Part shown: positions 6,368 through 12,422 of the stretch, piece after piece
Position numbering within the stretch: position 1 is the stretch's first letter
Layout: each line of letters starts with the position of its first letter
Assembly: GCA_019421315.1 (NCBI GenBank)
Contig: JAHZFN010000250.1
Span: 1 to 12,422, forward strand
Length of the DNA: 12,422 bases
Source of the DNA: Peptococcaceae bacterium
GTDB lineage: Bacteria > Bacillota > Dehalobacteriia > UBA4068 > UBA4997
Reading direction: 5' to 3'
Notes under the pieces: generated by a model
Told to the model about the DNA's origin: nothing
Databases searched by the model: none
The model's input: only the letters and a program-made list of their open reading frames with translations
Position numbers and translations under genes: made by a program

Positions 6368-7591
6368 ATGTTAAAAGGTAATGCCATTATTGCTCAGTCC
6401 GGCGGACCGACAGCGGTTATCAATAACAGCGTTTGCGGTGTTGTGCAGACTTGGCTCAATAATACTGAAGCTCCCGGCAAAATTTTTGCGGCTTTGCATG
6501 GCATCAAGGGCTTTTTGGAAGAGGATATGATAGACTTGGCGGAGCAGAACCCTGCGGTTATCGAAGGTCTGCGCTATACTCCCAGCGCCGGTATTTATTC
6601 CTGTCGCTACAAAGTTACAGAAGAAGATTACGAAAAATTGGTTGCCATTTGCCAAAAATATAATATCAGATATTTCTTTTATAACGGCGGCAATGATTCT
6701 ATGGATACCGCCCACAAAATGTATTTGGCAGCCTGCAAGCATAATTACGAAATGCGGGTAATCGGCGTGCCGAAAACCGTAGATAACGATTTGCCATTCA
6801 CAGACCATTGCCCCGGTTTTGGTTCTGCTGCCAAATATCTGGCGGCAACCGTTATGGAAACAGGTCTTGATTTAAGCTCCGTTTCCACCAAAAACAAGGT
6901 TTGTATTGTGGAAGCCATGGGCAGAAACGCAGGCTGGCTGACTGCGGCCGGCGCCCTTGCCAAAAGAAACCCCGATGATGCTCCTCATTTGATTTATCTG
7001 CCCGAGGTTCCTTTCTCCGTTGATAAATTCGTGGCTGATGTTAAGGCGGTTTACGACCGTTTGGGCTATTGCTTTGTTGTTGCTTCCGAGGGCATTGTGG
7101 ATGCCGACGGCAACTATATTGCCGCAGGCGGCACTGTGGACGCTTTCGGTCATGCGCAGCTTTCGGGCGCAGGCGAAACCCTGAAACGCATTGTCGAAGA
7201 AAAGCTGGGTATCAAGGCTCGCTGTAACACATTGGGTACAGCTCAGCGCTCTGCTATGCATTACGCCTCTTTGACGGACGCCAACGAAGCCTATGAATCG
7301 GGCAAAAAAGCCGTTGAATTGGCATTGGCAGGCAAAACAGGCGTTATGGTCAGCCTGGTGCGTGCAGAGGGCGACGATTATGTTTGCACAACGGGCGAAG
7401 TTCCCCTGGGCAACGTTGCCAACGTGGAAAAGAAGGTTCCTTTGGAATGGATTAACGAAGAACACAATTACGTTACCGAAGATTTCATCAAATATGCCCG
7501 TCCTTTGATTGAGGGCGAAGTTCAGGTTCCCACAGAAGGCGGCTTGCCGGCATACGTTCATATTGACGAAACCAAAGGCAGAATTAAATAA
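6368..7591 (+). CDS. pfp: PPi-dependent 6-phosphofructokinase
   Basis: This enzyme interconverts fructose-6-phosphate and fructose-1,6-bisphosphate in glycolysis. The 407-residue protein starts at ATG 6368, with AAAGGAG (6352-6358) 9 bases upstream; TTG 6359 touches that site. The N-terminal AIIAQSGGPTAVINNS (6-21) is the PFK phosphate-donor loop. GGNDS (107-111) has Asp where ATP-dependent enzymes have the second Gly of GGDGS, and PKTVDND (135-141) has Lys where they have Gly (PGTIDND). Both changes are established marks of pyrophosphate use, so I call it PPi-dependent (diphosphate--fructose-6-phosphate 1-phosphotransferase). MGRNAGW (184-190) is the sugar-phosphate site. The size agrees with the approximately 400-residue PPi clade, against about 320 for bacterial PfkA. 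The donor preference is inferred from residues, not measured. Confidence 0.92.
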   Translation: MLKGNAIIAQSGGPTAVINNSVCGVVQTWLNNTEAPGKIFAALHGIKGFLEEDMIDLAEQNPAVIEGLRYTPSAGIYSCRYKVTEEDYEKLVAICQKYNIRYFFYNGGNDSMDTAHKMYLAACKHNYEMRVIGVPKTVDNDLPFTDHCPGFGSAAKYLAATVMETGLDLSSVSTKNKVCIVEAMGRNAGWLTAAGALAKRNPDDAPHLIYLPEVPFSVDKFVADVKAVYDRLGYCFVVASEGIVDADGNYIAAGGTVDAFGHAQLSGAGETLKRIVEEKLGIKARCNTLGTAQRSAMHYASLTDANEAYESGKKAVELALAGKTGVMVSLVRAEGDDYVCTTGEVPLGNVANVEKKVPLEWINEEHNYVTEDFIKYARPLIEGEVQVPTEGGLPAYVHIDETKGRIK

Positions 7592-7601
7592 AAAATATCA
7601 T

Positions 7602-7630
7602 ATTTATAAAATAAGCATTTATAAAATAAG
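7602..7630 (+). repeat. Direct repeat in the pfp-ppi spacer, 15-base period
   Basis: ATTTATAAAATAAG occurs at 7602-7615 and 7617-7630. The end of the second copy contributes the first bases of the ribosome binding site AAGGAG (7628-7633) of the next gene. Confidence 0.9.
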
Positions 7631-7641
7631 GAGAATAAATT

Positions 7642-8172
7642 ATGGCTGAAAATAAAAACCCCATTGTAACATTTGAAATGGAAAACGGCGATATTTTTAA
7701 AGCGGAGCTTTTGCCCGAATATGCCCCCAACACAGTAAACAGCTTCATTGATTTGATTAACAAAGGCTTTTACGACGGTATTATTTTCCACCGTGTAATT
7801 CCCGGTTTTGTTATTCAGGGCGGCGACCCGCAGGGTATCGGTATCGGCGGTCCCGGTTATGCCATCAAAGGCGAATTTGCGCAAAACGGTTTTCCGCAGA
7901 ACACCTTGAAGCATGATGCAGGTGTGCTTTCCATGGCAAGAGCCATGTCTCCCAACAGCGGCGGCAGTCAGTTCTTTGTTTGCGATGACAATGCATACTT
8001 TTTGGACGGCGCTTATGCGGGCTTTGGCAGAGTGATCGAGGGCATGGAGGTTGTTCATGCTATTGCCAATGTTCCCAGAGACGGCGCCGACAAACCCTTT
8101 GAAGACCAAAAAATGAAAAAAGTTACGGTTGAAACCTTTGGTGTGGAATATCCCGAACCGGAAAAACTGTAA
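7642..8172 (+). CDS. Cyclophilin-type peptidyl-prolyl cis-trans isomerase
   Basis: Cyclophilins catalyse cis-trans isomerisation of Xaa-Pro bonds and assist protein folding. This one is 176 residues with no signal peptide, so it is probably cytoplasmic. It starts at ATG 7642 with AAGGAG 8 bases upstream. The family signature FHRVIPGFVIQGGDP (49-63) contains the catalytic Arg (R51), with Phe56 and Gln59. SMARA (97-101), SGGSQFFV (106-113) and LDG-YAGFGRV (121-130) follow. There is no Trp at the cyclosporin-contact position near 121, as in many bacterial cyclophilins. It lies 50 bases after pfp and before a strong terminator, so it is probably the last gene of the DUF2284-pfp-ppi unit; I infer no functional link with glycolysis. 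Confidence 0.95.
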   Translation: MAENKNPIVTFEMENGDIFKAELLPEYAPNTVNSFIDLINKGFYDGIIFHRVIPGFVIQGGDPQGIGIGGPGYAIKGEFAQNGFPQNTLKHDAGVLSMARAMSPNSGGSQFFVCDDNAYFLDGAYAGFGRVIEGMEVVHAIANVPRDGADKPFEDQKMKKVTVETFGVEYPEPEKL

Positions 8173-8225
8173 GCTTATATAATATTTGTTTACCGTAATA
8201 GGCAGAAATTAATTCTATATAAAAA

Positions 8226-8254
8226 GGGCGGCTGATTTTCAGCCGCCCGTTTTT
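8226..8254 (+). terminator. Strong intrinsic terminator after the cyclophilin gene
   Basis: GGGCGGCTGA (8226-8235) pairs perfectly with TCAGCCGCCC (8239-8248) around a TTT loop, followed by G and five T. The A-run before the stem (8221-8225) gives a weaker U-tract on the opposite strand. Confidence 0.95.
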
Positions 8255-8379
8255 GCGTTTTTTAGCAGAATACATTATTCGATATTTGATTATTTTTTTT
8301 GCTAAATTGCCGTGAAAGTTTGCGGTCAAATTCTGTTTTTGTTGCTTTGGTTTTGTTATTCCAAGCGTGCAGGAACAAA

Positions 8380-8411
8380 AAAAGACTTGTTGAAAAATCA
8401 ACAAGTCTTTT
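8380..8411 (-). terminator. Intrinsic terminator of tRNA-Trp
   Basis: AAAAGACTTGTTGA (8380-8393) and TCAACAAGTCTTTT (8398-8411) form a perfect 14-bp stem with a four-base loop. On the minus strand it starts right at the encoded CCA of the tRNA and runs into a seven-T tract (complement of 8377-8383). Confidence 0.9.
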
Positions 8412-8486
8412 GGCAGGGGCAGTAGGACTTGAACCCACAACCAATGGTTTTGGAGACCACTACTCTACCAATTGAGCCATACCCCT
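8411..8486 (-). tRNA. tRNA-Trp (anticodon CCA)
   Basis: The minus strand folds into a complete 76-base cloverleaf. The acceptor arm AGGGGTA pairs with TGCCCCT; the D stem is GCTC/GAGT; the anticodon stem GTGGT/ACCAT encloses the loop CTCCAAA, giving anticodon CCA (8451-8453); the T arm is GTGGG-TTCAAGT-CCTAC. The discriminator is G73, as expected for bacterial tRNA-Trp, and the 3' CCA is encoded. It has its own promoter and terminator and so is a single-gene unit. Confidence 0.97.
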
Positions 8487-8499
8487 ATGAGCAATATCT

Positions 8500-8528
8500 A
8501 GTATACCGAAAAACAGTAATAAAGTCAA
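8500..8528 (-). promoter_or_regulatory. Sigma-70 promoter of tRNA-Trp
   Basis: On the minus strand TTGACT (8528-8523) is followed after exactly 17 bases by TATACT (8505-8500). Transcription would start near 8493, about seven bases before the mature tRNA 5' end, so the 5' leader is very short. Confidence 0.85.
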
Positions 8529-8583
8529 TGGTTTATATGAAATTTTTTTGCTATTAAATCGGCAATATTAAAATAATAAGGTG

Positions 8584-8608
8584 ATTAAAATTGCAATTAA
8601 AATTGCAA
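8584..8608 (+). repeat. Tandem repeat with TTGCAA, 12-base period
   Basis: ATTAAAATTGCAA is present at 8584-8596 and 8596-8608, sharing one base. Each copy ends in the palindrome TTGCAA. It lies about 48 bases upstream of the first DUF805 promoter, so it could be a regulator site or a slippage duplication. Confidence 0.85.
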
Positions 8609-8655
8609 ATGCGGTGTCAGGCAAAATTGATTCTTAAAAAATCCCGTTTCGTCCC

Positions 8656-8684
8656 TTGCAAAAAGAGCATTTCATTGCTATAAT
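8656..8684 (+). promoter_or_regulatory. Promoter P1 of the DUF805 gene
   Basis: TTGCAA (8656-8661), 17 bases, then TATAAT (8679-8684), with an extended TG motif (8676-8677). This is a near-consensus sigma-70 promoter giving a leader of about 70 bases. Confidence 0.75.
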
Positions 8685-8685
8685 A

Positions 8686-8714
8686 TTGACTTTTGGTATG
8701 TATTTTGTTAAGAT
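8686..8714 (+). promoter_or_regulatory. Possible second promoter P2 of the DUF805 gene
   Basis: TTGACT (8686-8691), 17 bases, then TAAGAT (8709-8714), again with an extended TG (8706-8707). It begins two bases after the P1 -10 box, so the two promoters are in tandem about 30 bases apart. Confidence 0.5.
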
Positions 8715-8759
8715 TGAAAAGGTGTTAAAAAATGTGAAAATCGGAGAGGAGGTGTTTGT

Positions 8760-9200
8760 ATGAGCTGGTATTTTAACGCAATAACCAACTATGTAAATTT
8801 TAAAGGCCGTGAACGCCGACGGGCATATTGGATGTTTGTTTTGGTCAATGTTATCATTAGTATCGTGATTTCCTGCATTGATGTTATTTTTATCGGCATT
8901 GACGACGGCTTTTTTCAAAACGGTGTTTTGTCGACGATTTACAGCATTTTTATCTTTTTGCCTTTTTTGTCGCTGACTGTGCGCCGTCTGCACGATACAG
9001 GCCGCTGCGGCTGGTGGGTTTTGCTTGAGTTTATTCCCATTGTCGGTTGGATTATTATTTTGGTATTCTTGTGCACAGACAGTTACGGCGGCGAAAATCA
9101 ATATGGTCCTTGCCCCAAACAAAGAAACGACGAAGAATATTACTACAACCAATATATACAGGATGCGGAGAACAGCCCCGACAGCAACGACGATAATTAA
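8760..9200 (+). CDS. DUF805 family small membrane protein
   Basis: This 146-residue integral membrane protein belongs to the DUF805 family (E. coli YhaH-like), whose function is unknown. ATG 8760 is preceded by AGGAGGTG (8747-8754) at 5 bases. The N-terminal FxGRxRRxxYW-type segment (NFKGRERRRAYW, 13-24) leads into a first membrane helix (about 23-45); a second spans about 56-74. The family signature RRLHDTGRCGWW (75-86) then precedes a third helix (about 85-105). A short polar, acidic tail rich in Tyr, Asn and Asp follows. It is a single-gene unit behind two promoters, divergent from tRNA-Trp. Only a weak AT-only hairpin (9193-9212, then five T) could end its transcript. Confidence 0.88.
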   Translation: MSWYFNAITNYVNFKGRERRRAYWMFVLVNVIISIVISCIDVIFIGIDDGFFQNGVLSTIYSIFIFLPFLSLTVRRLHDTGRCGWWVLLEFIPIVGWIIILVFLCTDSYGGENQYGPCPKQRNDEEYYYNQYIQDAENSPDSNDDN

Positions 9201-9280
9201 TATTCTAATTATTTTTGGGGGTCTTTGACTGCGGTTTAAGGATCGGCATAATTATTGTGTGATAAAACAATGATACAGCG

Positions 9281-9341
9281 GTGTTGCGGCAATGTTGTCG
9301 ATTTGTTGTAATTATGTTAAAGGCGTTTTCTGCCGCAATGC
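9281..9341. other. Long-loop inverted repeat
   Basis: TTGCGGCA (9284-9291) and TGCCGCAA (9331-9338) are perfect complements, extended outward by two G-U and one G-C pair. The loop is 39 bases. It could be part of a structured RNA or an old terminator; there is no U-tract on either side. Confidence 0.5.
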
Positions 9342-9348
9342 TAATTTG

Positions 9349-9373
9349 TTTTAAAACATTATTTTAAACATTA
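9349..9373 (+). repeat. Imperfect tandem repeat TTTTAAA(A)CATTA
   Basis: TTTTAAAACATTA (9349-9361) is followed at once by TTTTAAACATTA (9362-9373), differing by one A. Confidence 0.8.
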
Positions 9374-9487
9374 ATTATATTTTGAAATTGCGTTTTAAGG
9401 ATTGATGATACAGAGCTCTATATGCTTTGTATGCTATCTTTTGGAATTGATTGAATTGTTTCATATTAAAAAGGGATTGTAAAGGAA

Positions 9488-9513
9488 ACGACAGGCGGAA
9501 ATACCTCTGTCGT
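9488..9513 (+). promoter_or_regulatory. Hairpin in the permease leader
   Basis: ACGACAG (9488-9494) pairs perfectly with CTGTCGT (9507-9513), and the inner bases can add a few pairs around a bulged C. The hairpin ends 6 bases before the GGAG (9520-9523) of the permease. With no U-run it is not a terminator; an effect on translation or mRNA stability is possible. Confidence 0.45.
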
Positions 9514-9531
9514 AGTAATGGAGATTGAATT

Positions 9532-10899
9532 ATGACAGAACAAAAATTAAAAGAAAAGTACGGATTGATTACTGCTATCGCCATGGTTATCGGTATCGTA
9601 GTAGGCAGCGGTGTGTTTTTTAAGGCAGAAAAAGTGCTGACTGCCACAGGCGGCGATATGAAAATCGGTATTTTGGCTTGGGTTTTAGGCGGTTTGAATA
9701 TGGTTATCTGCGCCTACACCTTTGCCGTTATGGCGTCGGAATATGTTTATGTCAACGGCTTGGTTGATTATGCCGAGGCAACTGTCGGCAAAAAATATGC
9801 TTATGCCATAGGCTGGTTTGCGGCGATTATTTATTATCCCACCTTGACGTCTGTTTTGGCGTGGGTTTCGGCGCGCTATATCTGCGTTTTGCTGGGATGG
9901 TCCATTGTCGGCAGTGAGGCTATGATTTTGGCGGGTTTTTTGCTGGTCACCAGCTTTGCCGTCAACACTCTGTCCCCCGTTTTGGCAGGGAAATTCCAGG
10001 TTACGACAACCGTTATCAAGCTTATTCCTTTGCTGTTGATGGGTATTGTCGGCGTTATTGTCGGTTTGAGCAACGGCATGACCGTCAGCAATTTTTCGGG
10101 CGCAGTTTACGAAGTGAACAAAGGCAGCGCTTTGTTTATCGGCGTTTGTGCCACGGCTTTTGCTTACGAAGGCTGGATTATTGCCACAAGCATTAACTCT
10201 GAAATCAAAAACGCCAAGAAAAATTTGCCCAGAGCTTTGGTTTTCGGCACTCTTGTCATCATGCTGATTTACATTGTTTATTATGTTGGCTTGACGGGTG
10301 CTGTGGAAAATGCTCAGCTGATGGAAAACGGTGAAGCAGGCGTTATGGTTGCTTTTACCAATATGTTCACTCAGGTCGGCGGTGTTTTGCTGATGGTTTT
10401 CGTCATCATTTCCTGCCTGGGAACCTTGAACGGTTTGATGTTGGGATGCTGCCGCGGATTTTATTCTTTGGCAGCCAGAGATTTGGGACCGAAGCCCCAT
10501 TGTCTGAAATCCGTTGACCCCAAAACCAACATGCCCGCCAATGCCGCAATCTGCGGTGTTCTGCTCTGTGCATTTTGGCTGTTGTATTTTTACGGCGCCA
10601 ATTTGGCGGAAACTCCTTGGTTCGGACCTTTTTCCTTTGATTCTTCGGAATTGCCTATAATCACGCTGTATTTACTGTATATTCCAATTTTTATTATGTT
10701 TATGAGAAAATGCAAAAACTTATCGGCTTTCAAAAGATTTGTTATGCCGACTTTGGCAATTTGCAGCAGCTTGTTTATGGTAACGGCTTGCTGCATATCC
10801 CATGGCATGACCAATGTGTATTATTTGATTGTTTTTGCCGTGGTAACAATTATAGGCTTTATTGTTTATAGTAAAAATGCCGGCAAAGAGCAGAATTAG
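9532..10899 (+). CDS. APC-family amino acid permease
   Basis: This 455-residue inner-membrane protein with about twelve hydrophobic segments belongs to the amino acid-polyamine-organocation superfamily. It starts at ATG 9532 with GGAG 8 bases upstream. Helix 1 has the unwound substrate-binding motif GIVVGSGVFFK (21-31), the G-S-G hallmark of APC carriers. The helix 6 region has AFAYEGWI (209-216), followed by the conserved loop SEIKNAKKNLPRAL (223-236), close to the E-x-K-N-P-x-x-N-L-P-R-A pattern of LAT/SteT-like exchangers. The substrate is probably a neutral amino acid, but the sequence alone does not fix it. It is a single-gene unit between a structured spacer and a terminator, with no enzyme partner next to it. 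Confidence 0.9.
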   Translation: MTEQKLKEKYGLITAIAMVIGIVVGSGVFFKAEKVLTATGGDMKIGILAWVLGGLNMVICAYTFAVMASEYVYVNGLVDYAEATVGKKYAYAIGWFAAIIYYPTLTSVLAWVSARYICVLLGWSIVGSEAMILAGFLLVTSFAVNTLSPVLAGKFQVTTTVIKLIPLLLMGIVGVIVGLSNGMTVSNFSGAVYEVNKGSALFIGVCATAFAYEGWIIATSINSEIKNAKKNLPRALVFGTLVIMLIYIVYYVGLTGAVENAQLMENGEAGVMVAFTNMFTQVGGVLLMVFVIISCLGTLNGLMLGCCRGFYSLAARDLGPKPHCLKSVDPKTNMPANAAICGVLLCAFWLLYFYGANLAETPWFGPFSFDSSELPIITLYLLYIPIFIMFMRKCKNLSAFKRFVMPTLAICSSLFMVTACCISHGMTNVYYLIVFAVVTIIGFIVYSKNAGKEQN

Positions 10900-10923
10900 A
10901 TTATAACATAAATTATTAAGCAT

Positions 10924-10955
10924 AAGCTCCGCAGTATTAAACTGCGGAGCTTTTT
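10924..10955 (+). terminator. Intrinsic terminator after the permease
   Basis: AAGCTCCGCAGT (10924-10935) pairs perfectly with ACTGCGGAGCTT (10941-10952) around ATTAA, with a T-run at 10951-10955. It ends plus-strand transcription before the convergent gene. Confidence 0.93.
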
Positions 10956-10961
10956 GCCAAC

Positions 10962-11002
10962 AAAAACCCCATAAACAAAATGAGAAATTTGTTTATGGGG
11001 TT
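10962..11002 (-). terminator. Intrinsic terminator after the DUF1846 gene
   Basis: Bases 10965-10979 pair with 10988-11002 in a perfect 15-bp stem with an 8-base loop. On the minus strand it lies 8 bases past the DUF1846 stop and runs into five T (complement of 10962-10966). The plus strand has a broken T-run after it, so it may work in both directions. Confidence 0.88.
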
Positions 11003-11010
11003 AATTTTTA

Positions 11011-12422
11011 TTATTTGTGATAAAGTTTTTTTGTTTCGTATTGCGGTTCGCAGGTGAGGTTGATACCCAAGCTCTTGAAAAGCTTTTCGTCAACGTGGGA
11101 AAGCATTACCGAAGAATGAGCTTCGCAGTTCTTGAGCTTTGGCAACTGTTCCATCGCCAGGGCTGCGGTGGGGTTGGTTGCGGCGCAGATGGAAAGAGCC
11201 AGCAGGAGTTCGTCTGTGTGCAGTCTGGGGTTTTTGGAACCCAAATGATTGAGCTTCAAATTCTGAATGGGTTCGATGATGATGGGGGAAATAAGATGAA
11301 TTTCATCTTGAATTCTGCCAAGGTATTTTAAAGCGTTTATCAGCAAAGCGGCGCAGGGACCGAATAAATCGGAGGTCTTGCCGGTGATGATTTTGCCGTC
11401 GGGCATTTCCATGGCGGCGGCAGGTTCTCCTGTGGTTTCTGCTTTTTCCAAGGCATATTTAACAACGGGGCGATCCTTAATAGTCAGTTCCGCTTGTTTC
11501 ATCAAAAGCTCGATTTTGTAAACCACTTCTTTGTCGCAAAGACCTTGCTTGTAGTCGCCCAAGGCTTTGTAATAGCGGCGGATAATTTCGTTATTGGCTG
11601 CTTCTTTGGTGGCTTCGTCGTCGATAATGCAGTTGCCCGCCATGTTTACGCCCATATCGGTGGGGCTTTTGTAGGGAGAACTGCCGTAAATATTTTCAAA
11701 AATCGCATTGAGAACGGGGAAGATTTCCACGTCGCGGTTATAGTTGATGGTGGTTTTGCCGTAAGCCTCCAGATGGAACGGGTCGATCATGTTGACGTCG
11801 TTCAAGTCAGCGGTTGCCGCTTCGTAAGCGATATTTACGGGGTGGCGCAAAGGCAGGTTCCAGATGGGGAACGTTTCAAATTTGGCGTAGCCTGCGTCGA
11901 TACCTCTTTTGTGGTCGTGATAAAGCTGGGAAAGACAGGTTGCCATTTTGCCGCTGCCCGGTCCGGGCGCTGTAACCACAATCAGGGAGCGTTCAGTTTG
12001 AATATATTCATTTTTGCCGTAGCCTTCGTCGCTGACAATCAGCGGAATGTTGGCCGGGTAGCCCTCAATTTCGTAATGTCTGTAAACCTTAACGCCCAGC
12101 GCTTCCAAACGTTTTTGAAAAGCCTCCGCCGAGGGTTGTCCTTTGAATTGGGTCATCACAACGCTGCCCACATACAAACCTTTGCCTCGGAAAGCGTCAA
12201 TCAAACGCAAAACGTCCAAATCATATGTAATGCCCAAGTCACCGCGTACTTTGTTTTTTTCAATATCGTTGGCGTTGATGGCAATGACAATTTCTGCGTG
12301 TTCCTTAAGCTGAAGCAGCATATTGATTTTGCTGTCCGGCTTAAAGCCCGGCAAAACTCTGGCGGCGTGGTAGTCGTCAAAAAGCTTGCCGCCGAATTCC
12401 AGATAAAGCTTGCCGCCGAATT
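11011..12422 (-). CDS. DUF1846 family protein (5' end outside the window)
   Basis: The gene reads open on the minus strand from the window end to TAA at 11013-11011, giving 469 visible residues. Upstream of the TTG at 12354-12352 the frame continues with FGGKLYLEFGGKLFDDYH and ARVLPGF, the recognisable DUF1846 N-terminus, so that TTG is not the start. About 25 residues are probably missing, judging by the usual length near 500. A P-loop-like APGPGSGK (visible residues 151-158) is followed by a well-conserved stretch with FPIWNLPLRHPVN and the NDVNMIDPFHLEAYG block. The family is soluble and found in Firmicutes and other anaerobes; structures are known but I know of no settled reaction. The gene converges on the permease and shares no promoter region with it here. 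Confidence 0.9.
   Translation of the reverse strand, partial: FGGKLYLEFGGKLFDDYHAARVLPGFKPDSKINMLLQLKEHAEIVIAINANDIEKNKVRGDLGITYDLDVLRLIDAFRGKGLYVGSVVMTQFKGQPSAEAFQKRLEALGVKVYRHYEIEGYPANIPLIVSDEGYGKNEYIQTERSLIVVTAPGPGSGKMATCLSQLYHDHKRGIDAGYAKFETFPIWNLPLRHPVNIAYEAATADLNDVNMIDPFHLEAYGKTTINYNRDVEIFPVLNAIFENIYGSSPYKSPTDMGVNMAGNCIIDDEATKEAANNEIIRRYYKALGDYKQGLCDKEVVYKIELLMKQAELTIKDRPVVKYALEKAETTGEPAAAMEMPDGKIITGKTSDLFGPCAALLINALKYLGRIQDEIHLISPIIIEPIQNLKLNHLGSKNPRLHTDELLLALSICAATNPTAALAMEQLPKLKNCEAHSSVMLSHVDEKLFKSLGINLTCEPQYETKKLYHK
12381..12422 (-). repeat. In-frame 18-bp direct repeat in the DUF1846 N-terminus
   Basis: An identical 18-base block occurs at 12381-12398 and 12405-12422, period 24 bases. 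It encodes FGGKL twice (FGGKLYLE, FGGKLFDD). The doubled FGGKL looks native to the family; the identical codons are the only oddity, and the second copy touches the window edge. Confidence 0.8.

Larger units (their letters stand above)
9201..9531. other. Intergenic region before the permease, with two hairpins
   Basis: This 331-base stretch has no credible gene. GTGTTGCGGCA (9281-9291) pairs with TGCCGCAATGC (9331-9341), eight of eleven pairs being an unbroken perfect block. An imperfect tandem repeat lies at 9349-9373. ACGACAG (9488-9494) pairs with CTGTCGT (9507-9513) just before the permease ribosome binding site. A fair promoter is TTGGAA (9441-9446), 17 bases, TATTAA (9464-9469). I recognise no known riboswitch or T-box motif. 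Confidence 0.6.

Noticed and set aside
8255..8376. Possible small RNA between the cyclophilin terminator and the tRNA terminator
   Set aside because: Only weak long-loop pairings (8261-8267 with 8300-8306) and no promoter are visible.
9685..10500. 271-codon open frame on the minus strand inside the permease gene
   Set aside because: It is a shadow of the permease with a Gln/Asn/His-rich translation and no domain.
12352..12354. TTG as the start of the DUF1846 gene
   Set aside because: The frame continues upstream with conserved family sequence to the window edge, so the true start lies outside.
1..12422. Mobile elements, CRISPR arrays, phage or defence genes, toxin-antitoxin pairs
   Set aside because: No transposase, integrase, spaced identical repeats or paired small genes were seen; gene content and style are uniform housekeeping.

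Overview
The window is an ordinary chromosomal housekeeping segment of a low-to-mid GC bacterium. Everything points to a Firmicutes-type organism: strong AGGAGG-like ribosome binding sites, a murG-murC-murB-ftsQ(divIB)-ftsZ cell wall and division cluster, a PPi-type phosphofructokinase, a DUF1846 protein, and intrinsic terminators after most units. The FtsQ has an N-terminal membrane anchor plus POTRA. My best guess is a Negativicutes member such as an Acidaminococcaceae/Phascolarctobacterium-like anaerobe. That placement is inference from gene order and protein style and would need a homology search.

Layout. Bases 1-2860 hold the 3' end of murG, then murC and murB, closing with an intrinsic terminator whose 5' stem lies inside the last murB codons. 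Bases 2903-5475 hold ftsQ/divIB, an AT-rich 165-base spacer with a possible promoter, ftsZ, and a strong terminator; no ftsA lies between them. Bases 5476-8254 hold a promoter, a cysteine-rich DUF2284 protein, a PPi-dependent phosphofructokinase, a cyclophilin-type prolyl isomerase and a GC-rich terminator. Bases 8380-8528 hold tRNA-Trp(CCA) on the minus strand with its own promoter and terminator. Bases 8656-9200 hold a DUF805 membrane protein behind two tandem promoters. A 331-base spacer with two hairpins follows, then an APC-family amino acid permease (9532-10899). The permease converges on a DUF1846 gene (minus strand, 5' end outside the window), with back-to-back terminators between them.

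How the genes work together. MurG, MurC and MurB act in peptidoglycan precursor synthesis (lipid II formation, UDP-MurNAc-L-Ala formation, UDP-MurNAc formation). FtsQ/DivIB and FtsZ belong to the divisome. PPi-PFK handles the fructose-6-phosphate step of glycolysis. The rest are separate small units.

I found no mobile element, CRISPR array, phage gene, toxin-antitoxin pair or defence island, and I do not see a convincing undescribed system. The points most worth a second look are: an acidic, Asn/Ser-rich insertion of about 110 residues inside the extracytoplasmic part of FtsQ; the missing ftsA; a tight hairpin over the murG stop codon; the structured leader region before the permease; and short tandem duplications of 11-15 bases in five of the intergenic spacers.
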